Shown here one piece after another: positions 46,401 to 55,962 of a stretch of DNA of 64,000 nucleotides. The first letter of the stretch is position 1, and each line of letters opens with the position of its first letter. The translations under genes and the position numbers were made by a program. The notes under the pieces are model-generated. The model ran no database searches, was not told where the DNA came from, and saw only the letters and a program-made list of their open reading frames with translations. The stretch covers positions 1,180,733 to 1,244,732 of the forward strand of contig SCFE01000050.1 of the NCBI GenBank assembly GCA_004352715.1. The letters run 5' to 3'. Origin of the DNA: Hofstenia miamia (taxonomy: Eukaryota > Xenacoelomorpha > Acoela).

Positions 46401-49400
46401 CTAACGTACTTGAACTTAACCCCTCATCTAAGTAAAAATTGATTTAATATAGATTTTAATGTTAAAAGCAGAATAACCTACATGGATAAAAGCAAACTAA
46501 ATGGTTAATCTTAAAATTCCTCAGATTCCAAAAATGTATACCTGTGTATCTTGCTGTTGATCACTAAGGTAACAAGCGGCACATTCTGTATAAAGCGCAG
46601 AGAACAATTGTTTGAAAAGAGCACAACACTCTTCCGCAGAGCGTGACTGTATGAAACGTAAAAGAACTAAGCTACAATGATTTGAATGACGAAGAGGCTG
46701 ACAAATCTAAAAGAAATATATACGGGCTCAGTTAACTACCCATACATAAAGAATGTAGTAATTGAATCCCCTATACCTACGGTTATAAAATTTTGATGAC
46801 CAAACAAAAACTAGTTGTCCAAAATTTGGTCTCAAGAAAAATTATGGTTGAAAACAAGACAAATCACTTACGAAGGTTATGCCTAATACAGTTTTAACTA
46901 GTTTGTAATATTCTCTTCAAACTCTAAACAAGCGTTATAATATACAACCATTGAAAAAATGCATATGGCACTGATGATATTAAATTCTACACTTAAGTGT
47001 TAATTATACGCAGCTAGCCTAGGATTTCCGCGAATTAAAAGATAGCCTGAAAACTTATTCTTAAACATAATGCATTGTTCCAAAATACCTAGATGCATAT
47101 ATTAATTAGTAATAATATATTCAAAATGTACAAAGACGTGTTTTAGTATAAAAATGGTTCAAATACCTAATGTTAATTTAGGAATGACATCACATACACA
47201 CAAACATTAGCACTTTGCACATATTTAATGCTTTAGCATTTAAAATGCAATGACTCGACTATTACTGCATACGAATTTGAAAGTTCCAACTTTCTATTCT
47301 AGTATTACGAGAACTAGAATTTTTAGGTCCAAAGCCTACTAAAATAATCCCTAACGTTTGAAAGTTTAATGTAAAATCTAGTAGAAATACGTTAAATTGA
47401 ACAAATATGTTATTTAAAATCACCACACAAAATAAAGACGGTTGTTTCTTAAATTGTATAAAAATCTCAGCTTCTAAGCAAAGGGTGGAAAACGGTGGCC
47501 GTACTTATATTTAGTTGTTGTACTATAAAATTTGAGTTGATTATGGAAAGGGATGCAATTCTCTAGAATACAATAAATCCATTTGAACGCAGAGGAAAAT
47601 TATAAAACATAGCCTTTTAAACAAGTTGAAAATATATCTGTAATTGACTCATCTTTCAATTCATTTACATACGTAGGCGACGGAAGAATAACTATAACTA
47701 GATGAAACTGGCAAAAATAGCCAATAATAAATATAACTCAAAAGCAAAAGTGTTGGACAAGGTATAATTAAAAAATGTATAACATGTAGTCGTATGCAGC
47801 GTCATCTTTGTTTTATAGTTTTATACAAAATAACGTTTAATACCTTGAGTACTACAAGACTAAGAGGACCATCCCGTACGAAAGATAATGCCGAAATTTC
47901 ATGAGTGGGGATTCTTATTTGTAATTCTTCGGTATCTCTATTCATTAATTTGACATTATAAAACGAAAGAGATAGTGCTGAATCATGTGATGAATCATAC
48001 AACCATGGAAGTTTTCCACAGGCCTTTGCTTGATCGATTGTTGACAAAAGCAAAAGCCGGGACGATATGTCAAAACTGCTATCTACATCCTTCAATTCTC
48101 CAATGAACTGTGTCTAAATCACATAAATAATAGGAAGTCATATAACGTAAAATAATAAAAACACAAAAAGCAACATTTATTTAGAAAAAATGATAAATGC
48201 CCACAATAAACTATAAACTACAATTAACAATTCAAGCTTAGTAAACTCAATCAATCTGCTTATAAATCTTTAGTTTGGAAACATTTATTAAGCTATCCTA
48301 TATATATATATATATATATNNNNNNNNNNNNNNNNNNNNNNNNNNNNNNNNNNNNNNNNNNNNNNNNNNNNNNNNNNNNNNNNNNNNNNNNNNNNNNNNN
48401 NNNNNNNNNNNNNNNNNNNNNNNNNNNNNNNNNNNNNNNNNNNNNNNNNNNNNNNNNNNNNNNNNNNNNNNNNNNNNNNNNNNNNNNNNNNNNNNNNNNN
48501 NNNNNNNNNNNNNNNNNNNNNNNNNNNNNNNNNNNNNNNNNNNNNNNNNNNNNNNNNNNNNNNNNNNNNNNNNNNNNNNNNNNNNNNNNNNNNNNNNNNN
48601 NNNNNNNNNNNNNNNNNNNNNNNNNNNNNNNNNNNNNNNNNNNNNNNNNNNNNNNNNNNNNNNNNNNNNNNNNNNNNNNNNNNNNNNNNNNNNNNNNNNN
48701 NNNNNNNNNNNNNNNNNNNNNNNNNNNNNNNNNNNNNNNNNNNNNNNNNNNNNNNNNNNNNNNNNNNNNNNNNNNNNNNNNNNNNNNNNNNNNNNNNNNN
48801 NNNNNNNNNNNNNNNNNNNNNNNNNNNNNNNNNNNNNNNNNNNNNNNNNNNNNNNNNNNNNNNNNNNNNNNNNNNNNNNNNNNNNNNNNNNNNNNNNNNN
48901 NNNNNNNNNNNNNNNNNNNNNNNNNNNNNNNNNNNNNNNNNNNNNNNNNNNNNNNNNNNNNNNNNNNNNNNNNNNNATTTGTTTTTATTTTGAAATTTCC
49001 TTTAACAACCCACTATACCGGCATGATCCTATATTTTGGGGAATAATCGTTAATATCTCAGTGAATAATGCTTGGATCGACTTCGAACCTAGTTCATTAG
49101 CTTCCAAATTAAAAACTACATCTACTAAATTTCTTTAAAGATTTATAGGATATGGTATAATACCTTTGATTACTATGTACTTAACAATATTATATGGTTA
49201 TTGAAGTTCAAGACTTTCGAGTTTGCTGTAGCCAAGAAATTAATCAACTATGGAAGGCATTGGCTCTAATAAATGGAATAGGCACTAGTGTAATGCATAT
49301 GATTAAGAAACTGTTAATTTTGCAACTTCATTAATATAAAAAAAATTTTTGGTTACAAACGACGAATATTGTTACAAACGGCGTATATATATGAAAATGA

Positions 49401-49443
49401 TTATAAATGACGAATATAAATTCTGTATAAATTACAAACGGCG

Positions 49444-49475
<32 letters not shown>

Positions 49476-49905
49476 TGAAAAAAGTAAGCACACATACCAC
49501 ATAGAAGCAAAAATACTGCACAACAATTGAAATAATTTCAATTACACTTCAAGCCAACTAAGAAAAGCATAACAAAGAATAAAACAAAAAACTTATTTTA
49601 ATGACAATAGAAGATCTAGCAATTAATTTTTAACTACATCAATAAACATAAGTTAGCATATTTTTGAATTTTAAAATAATATTCTTAAACTATTTATAAG
49701 AAAATCATACCTCTAACTCAACATAGCTATCAATAAATACTTGACAATCGATTAAGTATTCTGGTGGTTTGAGTACAGGGATTTTTAATGGTCTCCTTTC
49801 ACGAAGAGAGCGAAGGCTTTGTGCATTCCGAAGTCCATTTGATGAAAAATTGGAGCCGAAGAAAAATCTCTTTAAACGCCCTCTGCTTGGCTTACTATAT
49901 TCCAT
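33567..49905 (-). CDS. CCM2: CCM2 / malcavernin orthologue, complete eight-exon model
   Basis: Exons in order of translation: 49905-49711, 48113-47844, 46706-46542, 45156-44963, 43156-42959, 36069-35916, 34126-33931, 33757-33567. All introns are GT-AG, phases match at every junction, and the product is 520 residues (human CCM2 is 444). Residues 37-65 hold RERRPLKIPVLKPP and a DSYVELE end like the start of vertebrate CCM2. The PTB domain (about 60-205) contains ALSLSFYNVKL, ISALSFVRDGPLSLVVLK and RSAEECCALFKQLF. The harmonin-homology domain (about 305-390) contains LLHLRKQLSQEEL, GQLLRDYR and KLLRPFIPPSQLSQFD. A C-terminal acidic helix (about 466-485, FDSMLDELSKEMDII) matches the vertebrate tail that binds MEKK3. 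CCM2 is a cytoplasmic scaffold linking KRIT1, CCM3 and MEKK3 signalling. The extra length lies in the linkers of exons 4 and 7. No damage seen. Confidence 0.93.
36395..36850 (-). pseudogene. decayed coding segment inside CCM2 intron 5
   Basis: Minus-strand frames with protein-like composition: GRRFDYFDILANYFGG, then LLIDLLHDTAPAYAVKKV, a stop, and ERDGELLDLIPKENLIAE. A neighbouring frame upstream reads WIGNEWKAMFSDEIVV. The family is not recognised. It lies just downstream, on the same strand, of the decayed copy at 36950-37800, so both may be exon remnants of one duplicated gene. Stops and frame changes make it non-functional. Confidence 0.4.
36950..37800 (-). pseudogene. decayed copy of the segment at 50846-51440
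   Basis: Aligns by eye with the segment upstream of CCM2: the stretches TTCTAAATTTCCA, AACGCAAAT and AACAGATATAAC and the block ending GAAAACT(A/G)CAAA are shared in order. In this copy the frame homologous to the putative exon at 50801-50993 has stops and indels. A 215-bp MITE sits within it at 37368-37582. It lies wholly in CCM2 intron 5. Confidence 0.6.
37364..37586. mobile_element. 215-bp piggyBac-type MITE in CCM2 intron 5
   Basis: The element 37368-37582 has 13-bp perfect inverted ends (CCTGTTAAGCGTC) and is flanked by TTAA on both sides. No coding capacity. The paralogous segment near 51140 lacks it and shows an uninterrupted ATGTATTAA at the corresponding point. Confidence 0.85.
38928..38959. 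repeat. TA-rich microsatellite
   Basis: Two (TA)n tracts separated by TAAATA, in CCM2 intron 5. Confidence 0.9.
39444..40667. mobile_element. TTAA-type non-autonomous element inserted in a minisatellite
   Basis: The element 39448-40663 has inverted ends GGTGGTCYTATACTAAAA differing at one base, and TTAA on both sides. The target is the GAAATGTTAAGTGTGG part of the minisatellite that continues at 40668. Internally, 39577-39852 recurs at 40038-40313 and 39947-40037 recurs after an N at 40314, so the true element is probably about 370 bases shorter. It contains poly-pyrimidine stretches and an inverted pair (CTTACTGTACTAAAATC). No coding capacity. Confidence 0.82.
40668..40763. repeat. minisatellite, 33-bp unit, three copies
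   Basis: The unit begins GTGTGGCGAG and ends GCGAAATGTTAA. Units at 40668-40700 and 40701-40733 are exact; the third (from 40734) is truncated and diverged. Degenerate GTGGCGAAA-like text continues to about 40785, and reverse-oriented versions (GCCACAAA, CGCCACA) lie at 39110-39240, on the far side of the inserted element. Confidence 0.85.
43241..43403. other. assembly gap in a TA microsatellite (CCM2 intron 4)
   Basis: N run flanked on both sides by TATATA. Confidence 1.
44193..44576. mobile_element. hAT-type MITE in CCM2 intron 4
   Basis: The left end CAGGCGCGGCTTAAG and the right end CTAAAGCCGCGCTTG are imperfect inverted repeats of the form CARGCGCGGCTT, typical of hAT non-autonomous elements. 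The 384-bp interior holds no frame worth noting and carries G-rich strings next to both ends. Flanking octamers (AACAAAGA and AAAAAACG) are only a partial match, so the 8-bp target duplication is not proven. Confidence 0.6.
45629..45750. repeat. direct repeat pair in CCM2 intron 3
   Basis: About 34 bases beginning TTTTCAACCAAAAATCAC occur at about 45630 and again at about 45716, 86 bases apart. Confidence 0.85.
48320..48976. other. assembly gap (657 N) after a TA microsatellite, CCM2 intron 1
   Basis: The (TA)n run at 48299-48319 leads into the gap. Confidence 1.
49355..49471. repeat. short-unit minisatellite leading into TA repeat, CCM2 intron 1
   Basis: TTACAAACGRCGAATAT-like units recur about four times with variable spacing and end in a (TA)n run at 49446-49471. 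Confidence 0.75.
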
Positions 49906-49910
49906 GACTA

Positions 49911-50800
49911 TACATAGAATATTTCTAAAACACTAAATGACAGTTAAAGGGAAAATGTTCATACTTTATCAAAATGCATATGCTAAAATAAATGCGAATA
50001 AATATGGGTGACTCCTGACCAAATTAGTGACTGCATAAATCCGATGAAGCATCCGAGACTAATTATATTTACAAGAATATAGCACTGAAAAATTAAATAG
50101 CGTAATTGTCATTTGCAGGTAACTAACCCCTTTGAAGTTATTTGACATAAGAAATGGATTGACAGTTAAGACAGCTAAATAAGCTTTAATTTGTATGATA
50201 AATCTCAATATGAAAATAGCGGACAACGACAACCAAAATAAAGCAGTACGTTACTATACTAGTCACCCAATTGTAAACATTAATTGAAATAATCATCAAA
50301 TCCGATACAGAAAAAAGTGACAATAGGGAATAAATTAAATTTCGAAATGTTCACTACAAAGCAATTAGATAATGGAAACAAGAGCATTTTCAGAAAAAGT
50401 AATTTAACAAAATTGTTCTATAATTAAATGTATAACGACTGAAAATACTTCAAAGATAAAAAATATGGAATCTATCGAAGCGTACTTTTCCGGGAACGAA
50501 ATTCAATTCAATGATATTTGAAAACAATGTACCATTTGAATATCCGATCAATGGAATGATAAGAATCAAGAAACGAAATTTCGACATTTGCCTTAAATAC
50601 AAAGATTGTGGAATTTAAGTGTCGACAAGATGATTACTTCGTACTCAGCCGATTCTCGAAAATGTCACATAAAAGTATTATTGCATAAAACACCGCTTGT
50701 TAATATAATTATAATATTCCTTAAAACCTTAAACTAAATTTTGTATGGCTTCACAAGATGGCAATAATTAAATACCTAGAGCGCAGTGATTAACATTTAC
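49911..50800. other. 5' flank of CCM2, no gene recognised
   Basis: Presumed to hold the CCM2 promoter and first non-coding exon, but I see no TATA-type core element that stands out. A minus-strand stretch around 50500-50560 (GYSNGTLFSNIIELNF) weakly resembles the decayed coding segment in CCM2 intron 5. Confidence 0.35.
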
Positions 50801-51000
50801 CTGCATTCAATGTTGCTTCGAATAAGATGTCCACGCATTTCAACCTATCAATTTCCTCGCAGTTCCTAGACGAACTCAACAATTTCACGGCAGAACGATG
50901 GTCCCCGCACGCATGAAATTCTAAATTTCCACCCAGTCTCATATTGAAACTAACGCAAATAGCACTATGGGATGACGTTTCACCCACGGGCAAAACAGAT
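50801..51000 (-). other. putative exon of an unrecognised gene upstream of CCM2
   Basis: The minus-strand frame is open across this stretch with protein-like text (ICVSFNMRLGGNLEFHACG, then SSSRNCEEIDRLKCVDILFE) and ends in a good donor (G/GTAAATG at 50801/50800). The upstream acceptor is uncertain; AATTATAG at about 51030 is one candidate and agrees with the frame. The homologous segment in CCM2 intron 5 is broken by stops, so this is the better preserved copy. No partner exon between here and CCM2 is convincing. It may equally be a pseudogene fragment. Confidence 0.35.
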
Positions 51001-51600
51001 ATAACAATATAATATATAAACGTAAAAAGACTATAATTTGTTCAGATGATGTCAAAATATAATGAGATATGAGCAATTGTTCGAAGAATCAGTCAAAAAA
51101 AGTAATATTTCGTAAATCATTTTAATTTTTATATGTATTAAAAAATTTTTTGCAAGGGAAAGCCAATATTATTGATGTATCCAAAAGGTTAGAACACTTT
51201 TGTATTGAGTTTGATGAAACGAAGAGCAAAAGTACTGAACAATGGGTCACTTTTATTTGTAAATTTGATTGTCCGAAATGTTAATGATGCAATTTCTAGC
51301 TTTTAAAACTAGGCAATGGGAAATGAGCACTTCAGTTTAGTATGCTACAAAATATTTAGAAGGCTATAGCTAATAGTGCCGAAAACAATTTTTGCCGAAT
51401 TCAGGGCCGAAAACTACAAAGTCGTCATAGTGAATATTACGTAGATGCACGGTATACTTCATAGTTATGCTGATAACTTTTTTGTGGCCAACAATTATGT
51501 TTAGGAATGGTGCAAAATAACAGAATTGGCAAAGGCACATTTTAACTGAAATAGTTAAAAATGCACAATAGAAACACATAAATAATTCTCAAAATACACA
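51001..51600. other. remainder of the duplicated segment
   Basis: Homology to 37150-37800 continues to about 51440, including a short frame with FGPEFGKNC after a TTTGTAG acceptor-like string (intron-5 copy: FSAEFSKK after TTTGCAG). No complete gene. Confidence 0.45.
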
Positions 51601-53014
51601 TTACACATATACTTGGGTTGGCAGTATTTGCGGCAGTGGTACCGCAAGACAAATAGATATTGGAATTAATGAAATTCCTAAATCGGCTTTTACTAATTTC
51701 CAAGCAATAAAATTTTTTGGATTAGCCATCAAACCAAAGCCAAAGAGCCAAACCAAAGTCATTTATTTTAATTAACGACTAAATATCAGAAATGTATTTC
51801 GTCCTTTTGATTATGACTTTTATTAGTCGTCCAATTTCAAGTGCTAAGTTTTAAGCTTTGTTAGTGCATAAGCTTGATAAAATTTGTGTGCGAAATTTAA
51901 TTTTGAGTTTGTGCATTTTAAATAAAAATAAAGAAGACGGATGGATTTTACTGGCATATTTCCATTAAATATTCACCTGAGTTTAGGAATAAAATTTCTT
52001 ATTTTTTTTGAGATATTTTCACAAATTAATTCAAGATCAAATTGGCATTTTTGCTATATTATCTAAGTTTTTCCTTTGGGGTTCTTAGTTTTTGCTTTAA
52101 TTAAACAAGATTCAGATCTTATCATTAGCATTTATCAATTGAGTTAGATCTTAATTTTTGGTTGTTCAGTGTTGCAACTTTATATTATATATCTATTATC
52201 TTGAGGCAAGATTCAATAATACTCATATTATACTGTGACTATGCTCACTTATGATTGGGATATCTAAATTGGTTATTGTAGCATCATCCAAAAAGGCAAC
52301 TAAAAGCTGAACAACGTCGAATGATTATCAATTGAAATTAATTGTAAAAAATTTAGTTAATGAACTTTAGTTTATTTTTGTAAAATGCAACTAAGATTTA
52401 ATATTGGTCAAAATAAGAAACTTGTTAGCCGATCAAGAGGTAATTGACAAATTAAATTGAGCAAACTAATGCTTATGTATGAACAGCCTAATTTGGCTGA
52501 CGAATCATTTGAATTTTAAAATTGGCAGGTACTTTTTGTAGAAATTTTATAAATAGCTTTGATTCAACCATAATTTTGATGAACAATAAATTCTTCGGAG
52601 TTTATTTAATTTTCATTTCTACTTTATCTGGTTTGATTATTTAACTAAATGTGCAGCTAGGCAAGTTGTGTTTAGTAGTGGCTGGAATCCATCACGGGAT
52701 CGATTCTAGGGTCTTTGTGCCAGTCACGAAAGTGCACCTATGTTACGGTTAGGAGTTTTTCGATTCNTTGCAGAAGAGGAGGAGCTGTGTTGTGGAGATC
52801 GGCTTCGGGCAGGAGCCCATGGAACAACTGAAGAGGAAACATCATACTGCCCAGTCACCTAAACAGTGATGGTTAATACTTAAGTACTTAATTAACATAA
52901 CTAGTTAATAAGAAAGAGAAGTTTGATGGATCAACAGATGGGTAACACCTCACTGCAGTTTACTAAGCATCCCTTAACAGTGATTAGACATGGTGTAACA
53001 AGCTAGGTGGAGGA
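51601..53014. other. no gene recognised
   Basis: AT-rich to about 52670, then a less AT-rich stretch (52680-53010, with one N at 52767) of unknown nature that may be repeat-derived. No coding similarity. Confidence 0.4.
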
Positions 53015-53489
53015 TGTTACATTATCATGCAAATTTCATGAGCAATTAGTCTTTTGAAGTGTTATTTTATGATATTTCATATGGTATCCATGTTAGACCT
53101 TGGTATTAACTGTTTACAAAAATGTCAAAACCTTGAAATTTTCTATCACAGAATGAGTGTACTATATAAAGTCATCAAATTCATATTGAAGTCAATGATG
53201 CATAAGTAAAATAATATTGATAGATGTAGCTTATGAAATATCAGACATAATACTAAAAACCAATGGCATTAAAAATACCATAGGTTGAAGCAGTAAATTA
53301 AAAAAATTATGATTAAATTGAAAATAAGCAACAGCCATAGTGGAAGATGTCATGTGGTGTTGTGTGAGAGAGGAGATAAAACAAAGGTACTGCTAATCCA
53401 GCTTTATTCAAACAACTCTAAAAACAAATCACAAATAAGAATGAGTTATGTACACATTAAAAATGAGTTAAGTACACATTATCATTACA
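53015..53489 (-). repeat. candidate 3' LTR of the first Ty3-type element
   Basis: On the minus strand the segment begins TGTAATGATAATG directly after a purine tract (AAGGGGAGAG, complement of 53490-53499) and ends near GATAATGTAACA at 53015, so both ends fit TG...CA. The short inverted terminal similarity and the tract in the right place for plus-strand priming support it. The matching 5' LTR is not in the window, so the low-coordinate limit is a guess. Confidence 0.5.
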
Positions 53490-55300
53490 CTCTCCCCTTG
53501 TTTAAAAGTCTACTGTATAATCAGCAAATTGAACAGGGTGTTTTCTAGTGCTGGTAGATAAGTGAACCTCATGACAGACAGTTTCATCTTCATGTTGGAG
53601 GTCACTAAGGGTTTGCAAATGAAAGGCTTCTTTGTTTGAAACAACTTCTTCATTCTGATTATTGGAATCACTAATACTATTTCCACATTCAGATGGAGAT
53701 GTTAGTGGATTGTTGGGAACATCTGATTGTGTAAAAGTTTCCTCTTCTTTGTTAGGTGAAACTTCTTGTTGAGCACTAATAACAGGTTCATGCAATACAT
53801 CCATAGGTTGGTAATGTTGCAAATCAGAGACCTTAGGCTCTTCTTTAGGGACATTTATGAAAACATCTTGCTTATGTTCAGTTCCTTTTGGAGCAATGTC
53901 ATTTATAGAAATGGTTCACAATTTCTACTATTTTTACTAGCTCAACCAGGTTGTCTCTTTTGTTTCTAACAAAATTTCTCAGCAGAACATGAGCTCCTGG
54001 TGATACCTATGAAGGTAATTCATGACCAATGAAATTTCTTCTTTCATAACATAATAACCTATGATGAGGCATATCATTGGTTGCTGTACACAGTAAGGTT
54101 CTGATAGAAGATAAAGCTTCTGACAATACTTCTTCCCAGTGATCAGGTGATAATTTTCTTTCATCTAACAAACATACTATGGCTTTCCATATTACACTAT
54201 TATATTGTTTATTCTGCCTGTTTCCATTTGGATGGTAAGGTGTTGCTTTCAATTGTGATATTCCATTTTTGATAGAAAATTGCTGGAATTCTTTGGATTG
54301 GAATTGACTTCCAAGATCATTGGGGATCAATGCTGGATGACTGAAAATAGTGAATAGGTCTTTCAGAGAAGATACTATTGCAGTTGTTGTTGCATCAGGT
54401 AAACATACAGAAATCTTCTATACTAATTGATAATAGTAAAAAGCATTGTGTTGCCCATTCCAATAGCTGGTGTCTTGATTTTATTAATTTGCTAAGCTCT
54501 GATTTAACAAACCTGGGTTTTAGTTTGCAACAGGTTTCACAACCTGTGACTATGTTCTTCACATCTTGCAGAAAGAATGGCAAATTCTGAATGTGAATAT
54601 AATGTCACATTCTTGAAACTCCTGGGTGAGCTAATTCCCAGTAAATGTCATAAAGTTGCTTATTATGACTTGCCCCAANAGATAATAGTGTGGAATAAAT
54701 TGACAAAAAAGATGAGAGTTGCAAAGTTAATAACGAGCGAACCATTGATGAAAAAATAGATTCTTTGTTTTAAAATAAGAAAAAAAATATAGCAAAAATA
54801 TCAATTTTTTGAGATTAAGTTGTATGCGTTACTAGCGAAAGCAATTCGAACACTAAGGAATTAGGATCAGTAAATCAATATTATGCAGAAAAAATGTCAA
54901 AAACTCAATAATACAAAATTAATAAGAATAAAACATTAAATGTATGTCAGACATTAAATATGTCAGGCATATATATTTCCAGGCCATCAAAAAGGCAAAG
55001 CGGTGAAACTCCTGGGTGAGCTAATTCCCAGTAAATGTCATAAAGTTGCTTATTATGACTTGCCCCAACTGCTGCTATTGTAGAATTGCAGGGTGCATCT
55101 AGCAGCTCAAGCAGTATGAAGGTTGCAGAAGATTACCATTGCTGAGAACATCCCATGCTCTAACAAAACAAATGAATATTGGTAATTCACCAATTTCATT
55201 GTAGAAAAAAGTAATTCCAAGACAGTTAAAGTAGTGACCAATTCACATGGCATCTCAATGAAGCCAAGCCATTAGAATCCATCCCTACAATCCAAGGCGC
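53490..55300 (-). pseudogene. Ty3-type pol fragment: integrase and C-terminal tail (first lineage)
   Basis: Minus strand, N to C: a zinc-binding HHCC region (about 55070-54480, with WELAHPGVSRM and GCETCCKLKPRF), the integrase core end at 54330-54007 (NDLGSQFQSKEF with the second catalytic Asp, KATPYHPNGNRQNKQYN with the catalytic Glu position changed to Asn) and a hydrophilic tail at 53822-53505 ending in STRKHPVQFADYTV, as in polyproteins of this group. The core with the first Asp is lost around 54340-54390. A single N at 54679 with a 65-base flank repeat at 55004-55068 splits the HHCC region. RT and gag are absent. Dead fragment. Confidence 0.78.
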
Positions 55301-55946
55301 TAATCATGTGTCTCAAGTTGTAATTTCTAGCTCAATACAAATAATTTATCTCAGTGTTTATCTTCTCAGCTCATGTAATAAAGATATTAAATAATGTGTA
55401 GTTACCATGTATTTGTGTATGCCAAGAGCATAGTATATTTGCATTGTCTGATCTGATAGTTTGTGCATGTTTGATTGATAGATGTAGTAGTTCTTTTATT
55501 GCCTATGCCTATATGTAGTCTAAAGCAACAACAATATGGGGTGCCCCAGGCACAGCAGAGTTCCTCCCACATTATTGCCAGATCTTACAATTGCATTATT
55601 ATAAAATTCATACCAAAGCTAAAAAGGGTTAGTAATGATAAAAATAATAAAGAGCAAATGTTATCCAGTGAGAACAAAATTTATTTGACATTTGATTACA
55701 TTGTGTTCCCTATTTATAATAAGAAAAGGTAAATATTTACCATTTTACAAAAGTTAAGTTGTTTCCCTTGCAAATTAACTGAGCAATTACACATAATCTA
55801 AAGCTTGAGGGGACAATTACTAAATTTGAATCTTAAGTTTGAAAAGATTACAAATTAATAAAATCACTAAACTAAATAGCACCAAATTAATTGAAGAGTG
55901 CCTAAAATCAAATAAAAATAAAAGAAAGGCCCAAGTGACTCTAAAT
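55301..55946. other. no gene; possible LTR remnant of the second Ty3 element
   Basis: AT-rich and non-coding, located directly after the purine tract of the long Ty3 element, where its 3' LTR should be. No TG...CA boundary could be fixed because the 5' LTR for comparison is outside the window. Confidence 0.3.
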
Positions 55947-55962
55947 GCCCCCCATTGCATGG

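Noticed and set aside
48275-49138. 287-codon frame across the N run
   Set aside because: Made almost entirely of N and TA repeat; it is an artefact.
52680-53010. Possible tRNA-derived SINE (B-box-like GATCGATTCTAG near 52707) or LINE 5' sequence similar to 6815-7400
   Set aside because: No acceptable A-box spacing, and the similarity to the 7-kb region is limited to short strings; not strong enough to annotate.
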